Assembly (NCBI GenBank): GCA_947305675.1
Contig: CAMZED010000028.1
Location: 1-14,871, forward strand
DNA length: 14,871 nt
Direction of reading: 5' to 3'
From: an uncultured Clostridia bacterium
GTDB taxonomy: Bacteria; Bacillota; Clostridia; Oscillospirales; CAG-382
Shown: positions 1 through 6,348 of the stretch, piece after piece
How the letters are laid out: every line of letters starts with the position of its first letter
Numbering within the stretch: the stretch's first letter is position 1
Position numbers and translations under genes: made by a program
Notes under the pieces: model-generated
The model's database searches: none
What the model saw: only the letters and a program-made list of their open reading frames with translations
Told to the model about the DNA's origin: nothing

Positions 1-575
1 AGCTGATTGAACATAATCTGGAAATACTGAAATCCAAATTAGATGGTACGGAACCCATCACAGCACTCCAAGGAAATGCTCTGGATCTGTCCCGGCTTTC
101 CGACAATTCTTTCGATCTGACCATGCTGCTCGGTCCGATGTATCATCTTTACACGAAGGAAGAAAAGCTGAAAGCACTTTCTGAAGCGGTGCGCGTGACA
201 AAACCGGGCGGTTATATCATGGTGGCTTATTGTATGAACGAGCCGACCGTCATACAGTATGTATTCGGTCTGAACCATCTGAATGAAGTGATGGAACTCA
301 ATATGCTTACCTCTGACTGGCATTGTATAAGTGAGCCTAAGGATCTTTTTGAGATGGTGCGCACAGAAGAGATTGCGGACTTGGATTCGGCGGTTCCTGT
401 GAAAAGAATCAAACTGGTCGCTACAGACGGAGCTACGAATTATAAGCGAGAATACATTGACGCCATGGACGATGAGACTTTTGGTAAGTGGATGGAATAT
501 CACTTCACAATCTGTGAACGTCAGGATCTGATCGGGGCTTCCCATCACACGTTGGATATACTCAGGAAAGAGTGA
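1..575 (+). CDS. Class I SAM-dependent methyltransferase, C-terminal part (5' end outside window)
   Basis: The frame is open from the left edge (first full codon at base 3) to TGA at 573-575, giving 190 residues; the start lies outside the window. Seen: a stretch ending in the NSFDLTMLLGPMYHLY segment, which fits motif IV of class I methyltransferases, followed by an acidic helix and the KPGGYIMVAY segment (post-motif IV strand). The glycine-rich SAM-binding motif I is missing because it lies upstream. The C-terminal half, with the ASHHTLDILRK ending, resembles a widespread Firmicute family of uncharacterised small-molecule methyltransferases, recalled from memory. The substrate cannot be inferred. 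The TGA overlaps a possible GTG (572) of the next gene, so the two are probably co-transcribed. Codon use is more A/T-rich than in genes right of 2555. Family is confident, function is not. Confidence 0.85.
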   Translation, partial: LIEHNLEILKSKLDGTEPITALQGNALDLSRLSDNSFDLTMLLGPMYHLYTKEEKLKALSEAVRVTKPGGYIMVAYCMNEPTVIQYVFGLNHLNEVMELNMLTSDWHCISEPKDLFEMVRTEEIADLDSAVPVKRIKLVATDGATNYKREYIDAMDDETFGKWMEYHFTICERQDLIGASHHTLDILRKE

Positions 576-601
576 CAAATACCGGTTATGAGGATAAATC
601 T

Positions 602-1051
602 ATGAGCAGGACAGAGAATGTGGAGCTGACAGTATTATGTCTGATCGAAGACGGCGATAAGATACTGCTTCAAAACAGAGTAAAGAAAGACTGGAAAGGG
701 TACGCATTGCCGGGCGGGCATGTGGAACCCGGAGAATCTTTTGTAGATGCGGTGATCCGCGAGATGAAGGAAGAAACCGGGCTAACGATCCTTGACCCGA
801 GATTGGTTGGAATAAAACAGTTTCCAATAGAGAATGGCAGATATGTTGTCCTGTTGTTTAAGGCAACGCGGTGGTCGGGTGATCTTATCTCATCAGAGGA
901 AGGCCAAATGGAATGGATCAAGTACAGCGAACTTTCAACAGTAAAAACCGTGGATGATTTTGACGATCTCCTGAAAGTGATGAACACGCCGGAGCTGACA
1001 GAGTTTCAGTATTTGGTTTCGGGAGACGAATGGACTGCAGCAATTAGATAA
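602..1051 (+). CDS. Nudix hydrolase (MutT-like)
   Basis: 149-residue cytosolic Nudix pyrophosphohydrolase. Seen: a complete Nudix box G-x5-E-x7-REUxEExGU at residues 39-61 (G39, E45, R53-E54, E57-E58, G60-L61), which supplies the helix and glutamates that bind Mg2+. Short strands before it (VLCLIEDGDKILLQNR) and the WKGYALPGGH lead-in are typical of MutT/YtkD-type enzymes that hydrolyse oxidised or non-canonical nucleoside triphosphates. The substrate is not readable from sequence. Start choice: the frame also allows GTG at 572, overlapping the previous stop, but ATG 602 has GAGGA at 590-594 seven bases upstream and begins directly before the first Nudix strand, so I prefer 602. A second Nudix gene follows after 41 bases. 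Confidence 0.9.
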   Translation: MSRTENVELTVLCLIEDGDKILLQNRVKKDWKGYALPGGHVEPGESFVDAVIREMKEETGLTILDPRLVGIKQFPIENGRYVVLLFKATRWSGDLISSEEGQMEWIKYSELSTVKTVDDFDDLLKVMNTPELTEFQYLVSGDEWTAAIR

Positions 1052-1092
1052 ATCGGGATTTTCCGTTCCAACAAAAGCGAGGAGGGTCAGTG

Positions 1093-1542
1093 ATGACAGC
1101 AAGAGATTACATCCGATGGATAAGAAGCAAAGTAGGACACGAGAAGATCATCCTGACCTTCGCCGGCGGCTGCATCTTTAATAAAGAGGGAAAAGTTCTG
1201 CTGCAACGAAGAGGTGACAGCAACAAATGGGGATTTCCCGGTGGTGCAGTTGAACCGGGCGAAACTCCTGAAATGGCAGCGATCAGGGAAGTAAAAGAAG
1301 AGACGGGTCTTGATGTTTCAATCGGCCGCCTGATCGGCGTCTATACCGATCTTGATGTTACTTATCCTAATGGGGACCGGGCACAGAGCATTGTCATAGC
1401 TTATGAGTTTCAAGTTGTCGGTGGTGAGCCCGTCTGTGATCAGAATGAAACACTGGAGCTGAAATACTTTTCAGATGAAGAGAAACCACATCTCTTTACC
1501 GGATCACACGAAGCTTTGTGGAATGATATATTTAACCGGTAA
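1093..1542 (+). CDS. Nudix hydrolase (second of a tandem pair)
   Basis: 149-residue Nudix protein. Seen: a perfect Nudix box at residues 51-73 (G51, E57, R65-E66, E69-E70, G72-L73), preceded by AGGCIFNKEGKVLLQRRG and the NKWGFPGG lead-in. An N-terminal helix (about residues 1-17, RDYIRWIRSKVG) comes before the domain, as in many Firmicute ADP-ribose/NDP-sugar or unassigned Nudix enzymes. It differs clearly from the preceding Nudix gene outside the box, so this is a tandem of two families rather than a recent duplication. Start: GTG 1090 and ATG 1093 are adjacent in frame; AGGAGG at 1080-1085 is seven bases from ATG 1093, so ATG is chosen. Probably part of the same transcript as its left neighbour. 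Substrate unknown. Confidence 0.9.
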   Translation: MTARDYIRWIRSKVGHEKIILTFAGGCIFNKEGKVLLQRRGDSNKWGFPGGAVEPGETPEMAAIREVKEETGLDVSIGRLIGVYTDLDVTYPNGDRAQSIVIAYEFQVVGGEPVCDQNETLELKYFSDEEKPHLFTGSHEALWNDIFNR

Positions 1543-1637
1543 TCGTTTTTGATCACTGAATGACAAGTTCCTTAAAGCGTGAAGATTGGCACAGCAAATT
1601 GAATTCTGATCGCTAATTGGTGTTTGAGGAGGGAAAT

Positions 1638-2489
1638 ATGAACAACATATGGTCAGATTATGTACAGGGCCTTATGACACTGTACCTCAGCAGGAAGCTG
1701 AGATTTGATGATTTTTTCTTTAAACAGTATGACAGAGTGTTCAATCTGGATCATAACAAGAACTTGAAGATTTTGGAAATCGGGTGTGGACCCGGTGCTC
1801 TTGCAGAAGCGTTGCACAGATGGTATCCCAAGGCACGAATCACAGAGATTGATAGAGACAGCAACTTTATATCATTTGCGCGGAAAAATATAGAAGACGT
1901 TATTTTTATGGAAGGTGACGCAACACATCTCCCATTTGAGAATGATTCTTTTGATGTCACCATTTCCAATACCGTTCAAGAGCATATTGAGCCAACTGCC
2001 TTTTGGAGTGAGCAAAGGCGTGTATTAAAACCAGGCGGAGTATGCCTCTGCCTGTCTGCGAGAAAAGGAATACACTGCACCGCACCGTGTTTGGAAACGA
2101 CAGTGGAAGAGAAAAACTTCTGGGAAAGCGTTCCGCAATCAAATGATGTGTTAGAAAAGCATGGTGTCGGCAAATATTGGTTATCCGAGGCAGAGCTTCC
2201 CGCTTCCATGGAGCAAAATGGCTTTGTAGAAGTAACAACCGGATATGCGCTGATTGATCTTACCCCGGATGCGCCTAAGTATTCTTCGCAAATGGCTGAA
2301 ACAATGATTGAAGCGATGCGGAAGAATGATTTGGAAGCACTTCAGTCTATGCATTCATCCAATGCGCAAAAAGCAATTGCTGCTGTTAATGCTAAGTATG
2401 ATGACCGAATCCATCTGTATCGTGAAGGGATTAAGCAATGGGATACAACTGTTTCAGTGACAATGATAGTCCGTGGAAGTAAAGGATAG
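1638..2489 (+). CDS. Class I SAM-dependent methyltransferase
   Basis: 283-residue cytosolic methyltransferase. Seen: SAM-binding motif I at residues 44-53 (LKILEIGCGPG), an acidic residue at the end of the next strand (ITEID, D72), the motif II/IV region GDATHLPFENDSFDVTISN (93-111), and KPGG at 131-134. The C-terminal ~140 residues form a variable lid that should define the substrate; I do not recognise a specific subfamily, and small-molecule or lipid methylation are both possible. Start: TTG 1617 is in frame, but ATG 1638 has GAGGAGGG at 1626-1633 with ideal spacing and is preferred. A 95-base gap separates it from the Nudix pair, and no terminator is visible in that gap. Base composition is visibly lower in G+C than the genes right of 2555. 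Confidence 0.88.
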   Translation: MNNIWSDYVQGLMTLYLSRKLRFDDFFFKQYDRVFNLDHNKNLKILEIGCGPGALAEALHRWYPKARITEIDRDSNFISFARKNIEDVIFMEGDATHLPFENDSFDVTISNTVQEHIEPTAFWSEQRRVLKPGGVCLCLSARKGIHCTAPCLETTVEEKNFWESVPQSNDVLEKHGVGKYWLSEAELPASMEQNGFVEVTTGYALIDLTPDAPKYSSQMAETMIEAMRKNDLEALQSMHSSNAQKAIAAVNAKYDDRIHLYREGIKQWDTTVSVTMIVRGSKG

Positions 2490-2512
2490 ATATTGATTTG
2501 TAAAGGTGACAC

Positions 2513-2653
2513 ATGGACAGACCAATCACAACAATATTCATGCTGATGCCGATCGACGGCGAAGCCGAGGCGGAATGCCTTACGCTCGATCACAACGGGC
2601 TATATTCCGCCGCAAAGCAAAAAAGACGCGAACTTGCCGATCCGGCAAAATAA
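2513..2653 (+). pseudogene. Truncated, chimeric ORF: 5' start of a RibD-C/DHFR-like reductase fused to unrelated sequence
   Basis: A 46-codon ORF begins at ATG 2513 behind AAGGTG (2503-2508) and ends at TAA 2651-2653. Residues 1-16 (MDRPITTIFMLMPIDG) closely match the conserved start of a Firmicute RibD C-terminal-domain/dihydrofolate-reductase-like family, which I recall as MDRPITTLFMLMSVDGKIS. After the DG the similarity stops. The remaining ~30 residues (EAEAECLTLDHNGLY... ending RRELADPAK) are unrelated and use GC-rich codons like the resident genes to the right. The family is normally over 200 residues, so this is a remnant. The tail plus the terminator 10 bases downstream may be the 3' end of a different, resident gene. 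It could still be translated as a short peptide. The homology rests on memory of the family and was not searched. Confidence 0.6.
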
Positions 2654-2663
2654 TAATACACAA

Positions 2664-2705
2664 AAAACAGGATATGCAAAGCGATTCATTTGCATATCCT
2701 GTTTT
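2664..2705. terminator. Bidirectional Rho-independent terminator
   Basis: Perfect 17-bp inverted repeat with arms 2664-2680 and 2689-2705 around an 8-base loop. The arms end in A-tract and T-tract, so the hairpin has a T run on either strand (four Ts rightward, six leftward at 2667-2662). It lies between the plus-strand cassette and the 3' end of the minus-strand gene ending at 2751, so it probably stops transcription from both sides. Confidence 0.85.
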
Positions 2706-2750
2706 AAAATCACAGCCGGGCAGCTCCGCTTTTGCGCCCTACGAAAAATA

Positions 2751-3665
2751 TCACGGTATATCGTCGTATATCCTGTCGGGCGGATTATCCAGAACCTCGG
2801 GGTGGCGGTAAATGCCGCGCATATATTTGAGCGCGGTGGCGTATGTGTATCCGTCGGCAATGCGTTCGTCACAGGTGAACCGGTAATCTACGCAGTGCAG
2901 CGTGCGGACGGTTCCGTCTTTTTGAAGTTCGTTTTTGCGGTATTTTACGCCGAAAGCGAAGAATATGGGTATATTCCCGAAATCATAAAGATGGTGGTAT
3001 ATAGGCGGAATCCCCAGCGACCCCATCGAAGTTATGGCAAAACTGCCGTGGAACGGCGAAAGCTTTGTGAGCCGACGAGGCAGCCAGCCGTAATAATCCA
3101 TAAACTTAAGCAGCCTTACAAAAGCGCGCATGACAAACCTGGGCATAACGTCAAGGACTTTTGTCAAAGCCTCGAAATCGCTGTTTTCGGGCTGGCGGGC
3201 TTTTGTGATCTCTTCGTTGACAATGCGATAAACATCCTCGGCTGTTGCGTCCCGCGGTAAGATCATTTTAACGACGGTGTCCGGCGATTCGACCGTCATC
3301 TCCATTTTGACGGTTATCATTACCTCGATGCAATTGCGGGAATAAAGCCGCTGTCCGCGTATAAAACGGTTCATGGCGGGATATCTTGCAAAAGCGCGGA
3401 CGAACGCGGCGAGGAACACGTGCATCATGCTGAAATATTCCAGACCTTCCTCGCGCTTGCGGCGGATGTATTCCTCGCAGGGGCCGATATCGACGGTGCC
3501 GGAGATATAGTTCGTGGCGTCGACGCGCTGCTTCATAATAAACGGTTCGATTTTGCTCATCGGCGGTATCGTTTTTATGCGTCTGCCCTCTTTTTTATCC
3601 CTTTTCAAAGCAGCCTTCTGTTCTTTTTTTGCTTTCTTTGCGGCAATTTTTTCTTCGTGGCTCAT
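2751..3665 (-). CDS. 2-oxoacid dehydrogenase E2 catalytic-domain-like protein (CAT-like fold), catalytic His replaced by Glu
   Basis: 304 residues on the minus strand. Seen: a very basic N-terminal helix (residues 1-34, many K/E/A), then a fold like the E2 acyltransferase/chloramphenicol acetyltransferase superfamily: MMHVFLAAFVRAFARYPAMNRF (80-101), FHGSFAITSMGSLGI (205-219, equivalent to the E2 FTISNLG region) and DERIADG at 266-272 where E2 enzymes have DHRxxDG. Glu267 occupies the place of the catalytic histidine. No lipoyl or peripheral-subunit-binding domain is present, so it is not a true E2 subunit. Similar stand-alone proteins are common in Clostridia, usually annotated only as E2, and from memory they also carry Glu here. 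Function unknown. Start ATG at 3663-3665 has GGAGGAAG about 7 bases upstream and a strong promoter at 3710-3738. Confidence 0.85.
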   Translation of the reverse strand: MSHEEKIAAKKAKKEQKAALKRDKKEGRRIKTIPPMSKIEPFIMKQRVDATNYISGTVDIGPCEEYIRRKREEGLEYFSMMHVFLAAFVRAFARYPAMNRFIRGQRLYSRNCIEVMITVKMEMTVESPDTVVKMILPRDATAEDVYRIVNEEITKARQPENSDFEALTKVLDVMPRFVMRAFVRLLKFMDYYGWLPRRLTKLSPFHGSFAITSMGSLGIPPIYHHLYDFGNIPIFFAFGVKYRKNELQKDGTVRTLHCVDYRFTCDERIADGYTYATALKYMRGIYRHPEVLDNPPDRIYDDIP

Positions 3666-3709
3666 AAAGGCTTCCTCCCGCTGAAGTCGTTATTAACAAA
3701 ATCTACACA

Positions 3710-3738
3710 ATTATATCACATAATATTACATTTTGCAA
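3710..3738 (-). promoter_or_regulatory. Sigma-A-type promoter for the E2-like gene
   Basis: Read on the minus strand: -35 TTGCAA (3738-3733), 17-base spacer, -10 TATAAT (3715-3710) with an extended TGn element just before it. It lies about 45 bases upstream of the ATG at 3665. This is close to consensus in both boxes and spacing. Confidence 0.75.
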
Positions 3739-3768
3739 TATCAATTAAGGCTATATTGAATATAATAC

Positions 3769-3797
3769 TTGCAAAAATCATATTTTTGTGGTATCAT
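3769..3797 (+). promoter_or_regulatory. Sigma-A-type promoter for the solute-binding lipoprotein gene
   Basis: -35 TTGCAA at 3769-3774, 17-base spacer, -10 TATCAT at 3792-3797 with extended TGG before it. The start codon follows 31 bases downstream, with GGAGG at 3817-3821 (7 bases before ATG 3829). The -35 hexamer and extended -10 mirror the divergent promoter at 3710-3738. Confidence 0.75.
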
Positions 3798-3828
3798 ATA
3801 ACATCATATAAATCCCGGAGGAAGTATT

Positions 3829-5415
3829 ATGAAAAATCTAAGAGCAATATGCCTGCTCCTCGCTTTGGCGTTGGTGCTGGTGCCGGTTCTTTCCGCCTGC
3901 AGCGAAGAGAAAACCGAATCTTCCGCCGCTTCACAGGAAGCCGCGACGAGTGAACCCGATCTTTCCACCGAATATACCGACAGAGAAGGCAACTATATCT
4001 GGAAGACCTCCGGCAAAGACTGGTCTTCGCTTAAAACCTTCACCGTTCTTACCGCCGGCGTAAACGCCGATTACGATTCCGAGATCGTTTATAACGTCTA
4101 CGAAAAAAACGATTCAGGCAATATGCTCGCGCTGATCAACGATCAGCTTAAAATGCGTTCCGAAAAGCTTGAAGAACTTATTGGCGTGACCGTCGAGGAA
4201 AAATACATACTCGACGAAAAACGTTACGGCGGCGCCATGGCGAACTATATCCGCGACGGCAATATGCTCAACACCGAAGAATATCAGGTCGTCGCCCCCT
4301 GCCTTTACGACGGCGGCGCGCTCGCCGTTGAAGGCCAGCTTCGCAACCTTTATGAACTTGAGGAACTCGGGCTTCAGATCCGCGCTCCCTGGTGGAACCA
4401 AACTTTTAACGAATCGATGACGATGGCGGGTCAGCTTTATATCACCATCGGCGATATCGGCCTTATAAACAAAGACGCTACCGCGGCTCTGCTCTTTAAC
4501 CTCGATTTCTGGAACAGGCTCAACCTTTCCGACAACTACGGCGGACGCAATCCTTATCAGCTCGTGCGCGACGGCGACTGGACTATCGACGTGGCGTTCG
4601 AAACGGCGCGCGCCGTCGACCCGACTTCGCTCGGCGCCGTCGACGACCCGATCGAGGGCGTATTCGGCTGGGGCGGTCAGCTTGACGATATGTGGAGCAT
4701 ATTTTTCGCTTCCGGCGAAAAGATCGCCAAAGCGGGCAGTGACGGATATCCCGAACTCACGATGTATAACGAACGCAGCGCGACTTTGATGGATAAACTC
4801 CAGGATTTCGTGAACGATTCACAGCACTATATCAGCGGCAACAAATATTTCGGATACAAAGGCGAACGCTGGCCTATGGTCCTCGTCTGCAACGGATTCG
4901 TCGAGGGCAGAGCTCTTTATTACAACGCCTCCATCGGCACCGTCAACCAGCTTAAGGATATGGCTGAACACTACGGCGTCGTCCCCGTTCCGAAAATGGA
5001 CTCCATTCAGGACGACTATTACAGCCTGATCAACCCGTGGGTATCCAACTGCTTTGCGATCCCGCTCAGCACAACCGGCGATTACCTTGCAATGACGATC
5101 GACGCGCTGAACATAATCGGCGCATACAGCGGCAACACTATCGCAAAAGATTACGACCAGACAGTGCTTCAGTACATGAGGTCGAAAGACGCCGACACCC
5201 CCGAAATGATATTCAACTATATACTTCCGAACCGCTCTTGCGATATCGGTATGGTTTACAAATGGGGCGATCTCGATTCGCTGCTTCAGCAAATGGCAAG
5301 CAAACCCATCGGAACCTTCCTTTCGAACTACGACGCCAAATCCGAAGCGGCTCAGACCGCGCTCGACGAAACAGTCGACCAGTTCAAAGCCAACGCGGAG
5401 CGCGCCGGCAAATAA
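3829..5415 (+). CDS. Extracellular solute-binding lipoprotein (ABC-type, probably sugar-binding)
   Basis: 528-residue lipoprotein anchored outside the cytoplasmic membrane. Seen: a lipoprotein signal peptide (residues 1-23: MKNLR then a Leu/Ala/Val-rich core) ending in lipobox LSAC with Cys24 as the lipidated residue, followed by a Ser/Glu/Thr-rich linker to about residue 48. The rest resembles large clostridial family-1-like extracellular binding proteins: an aromatic-rich body with GGQLDDMWSIFF and a C-terminal EAAQTALDETVDQFKANAER helix typical of sugar-binding proteins. The ligand is not determinable. It is an orphan: no permease or ATPase gene lies in the window, so the transporter must be elsewhere, or the protein acts as a sensor or scavenger. 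A PfkB sugar kinase follows but is separated by a terminator. Start supported by GGAGG at 3817-3821. Confidence 0.85.
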   Translation: MKNLRAICLLLALALVLVPVLSACSEEKTESSAASQEAATSEPDLSTEYTDREGNYIWKTSGKDWSSLKTFTVLTAGVNADYDSEIVYNVYEKNDSGNMLALINDQLKMRSEKLEELIGVTVEEKYILDEKRYGGAMANYIRDGNMLNTEEYQVVAPCLYDGGALAVEGQLRNLYELEELGLQIRAPWWNQTFNESMTMAGQLYITIGDIGLINKDATAALLFNLDFWNRLNLSDNYGGRNPYQLVRDGDWTIDVAFETARAVDPTSLGAVDDPIEGVFGWGGQLDDMWSIFFASGEKIAKAGSDGYPELTMYNERSATLMDKLQDFVNDSQHYISGNKYFGYKGERWPMVLVCNGFVEGRALYYNASIGTVNQLKDMAEHYGVVPVPKMDSIQDDYYSLINPWVSNCFAIPLSTTGDYLAMTIDALNIIGAYSGNTIAKDYDQTVLQYMRSKDADTPEMIFNYILPNRSCDIGMVYKWGDLDSLLQQMASKPIGTFLSNYDAKSEAAQTALDETVDQFKANAERAGK

Positions 5416-5433
5416 CATTATACGACCATGTGG

Positions 5434-5462
5434 AATGCCGCGCTTCGGCGCGGCGTTCTTTT
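5434..5462 (+). terminator. Rho-independent terminator with UUCG tetraloop
   Basis: Stem arms 5434-5443 and 5448-5457 (10 bp with one G-U pair, otherwise GC-rich) close on a C(TTCG)G loop, followed by CTTTT at 5458-5462. It lies 18 bases after the lipoprotein stop and ends 13 bases before the kinase start codon, so most transcription from 3769 should stop before the kinase. Confidence 0.85.
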
Positions 5463-5475
5463 ACGAGGTGACGAA

Positions 5476-6324
5476 ATGAAAATAATCTCATTCGGCGAAA
5501 TACTCTGGGACGTTTTCGGTTCGGAACGCACTATCGGCGGGGCTCCGTTCAATTTTGCCGCGCACGCCGCCCGGCTCGGCGCCGAAAGCTATATGGTATC
5601 GGCTGTCGGAAACGACGCAAACGGGCGCGACGCGCTTGCGGAAGCCGGATCTTTGGGCATCCGCACCGATTATATAAGCGTCGACAGGGTCCACCGCACC
5701 GGAGAATGCAGCGTGACTCTTTCCGACGGTAAACCGAAATATGAACTTGTTCCCGACACGGCTTACGACCACATTCCCCAAACATTGCCGCGCGGCGGGT
5801 TCGACGCTCTTTATATGGGCACGCTGGCGATGCGGTCCCCCGATTCGCGCCGGGCTTTTGAAACATTGCTGAAATACGTACCCCGCCGCGAAGTATTCTT
5901 CGACGTGAATCTGCGCGGAAGGTTTTATACGCGTGAACTGATCAACGCGCTTTTGAAAGATACGACGGTTTTAAAGGTAAGCGACGAGGAACTTCCGTTT
6001 TTCGGAAAGGGCGACGAGATAAGCGTTTGCCTTAGTATAGCCGGATCTTTCGCCAATTTAAAATACATCTGCCTTACTATGGGTCCGAAAGGCGCGGCGG
6101 TGTTCGATTGCGCGTCAAAAACGGTGTTCTGTTCCGAAAAGCCGCAAAGCAAACCGGTTTCGACCGTCGGCGCCGGCGACAGCTTTTCCGCGGCGTTCCT
6201 TTGCGGCCTGCTTGAAGGACGCGGAATACCGGAATGTCTCGACCGCGCCGTAAAGCTGAGCGACTACGTCGTAACCTTTATGGGCGCCGTCCCGGAATAC
6301 AACGCGAAAGAACTTTTAGGTTGA
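5476..6324 (+). CDS. PfkB-family carbohydrate kinase (fructokinase-like)
   Basis: 282-residue cytosolic sugar kinase of the ribokinase/PfkB family, transferring phosphate from ATP to a sugar. Seen: N-terminal FGEILWDVF, the sugar-binding GGAPFN at 21-26, DVNLR at 143-147, KVSDEEL at 167-173 (place of the KxNxxE motif), LTMGPKGAAVF at 200-210, and the ATP/anion-hole signature STVGAGDSF at 229-237 with Asp235 as catalytic base. The usual DTxGAGD first Asp is Ser229. GGAPFN and length fit fructokinase-type members, but the substrate is inferred only. Start: an in-frame ATG at 5428 would place the terminator hairpin inside the coding region; ATG 5476 has GAGGTG about 6-7 bases upstream and begins exactly at the first strand, so it is used. 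Its own promoter is not evident. Confidence 0.9.
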   Translation: MKIISFGEILWDVFGSERTIGGAPFNFAAHAARLGAESYMVSAVGNDANGRDALAEAGSLGIRTDYISVDRVHRTGECSVTLSDGKPKYELVPDTAYDHIPQTLPRGGFDALYMGTLAMRSPDSRRAFETLLKYVPRREVFFDVNLRGRFYTRELINALLKDTTVLKVSDEELPFFGKGDEISVCLSIAGSFANLKYICLTMGPKGAAVFDCASKTVFCSEKPQSKPVSTVGAGDSFSAAFLCGLLEGRGIPECLDRAVKLSDYVVTFMGAVPEYNAKELLG

Positions 6325-6325
6325 T

Positions 6326-6348
6326 TTATACCTTGCGGCGTGGTATAA
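6326..6348. terminator. Possible weak hairpin between convergent genes
   Basis: Inverted repeat TTATACC (6326-6332) / GGTATAA (6342-6348) with a 9-base loop lies between the kinase stop (6324) and the minus-strand deacetylase stop (6349-6351). No convincing T tract follows on either strand. It may be a weak terminator or chance. Confidence 0.3.

Noticed and set aside
602..1542. Tandem Nudix genes considered as a recent duplication
   Set aside because: The two proteins agree mainly within the Nudix box; N-terminal and C-terminal parts differ, so they are separate family members.
2664..2705. Inverted repeat considered as a mobile-element end or attachment site next to the composition break
   Set aside because: The perfect stem with flanking A and T tracts is fully explained as a bidirectional terminator. 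No second copy or transposase gene is visible in the window.
2634..3260. 208-codon plus-strand frame opposite the E2-like gene
   Set aside because: It starts inside the terminator-flanking region, has no motif, and runs antisense to a gene with recognisable E2-fold motifs and its own promoter.
4819..5418. 199-codon minus-strand frame opposite the solute-binding protein
   Set aside because: Shadow frame with no ribosome binding site or recognisable domain.
5428..5475. Earlier in-frame ATG for the PfkB kinase
   Set aside because: It would put the UUCG terminator hairpin inside the coding sequence and add 16 residues with no family match. ATG 5476 has a proper ribosome binding site.
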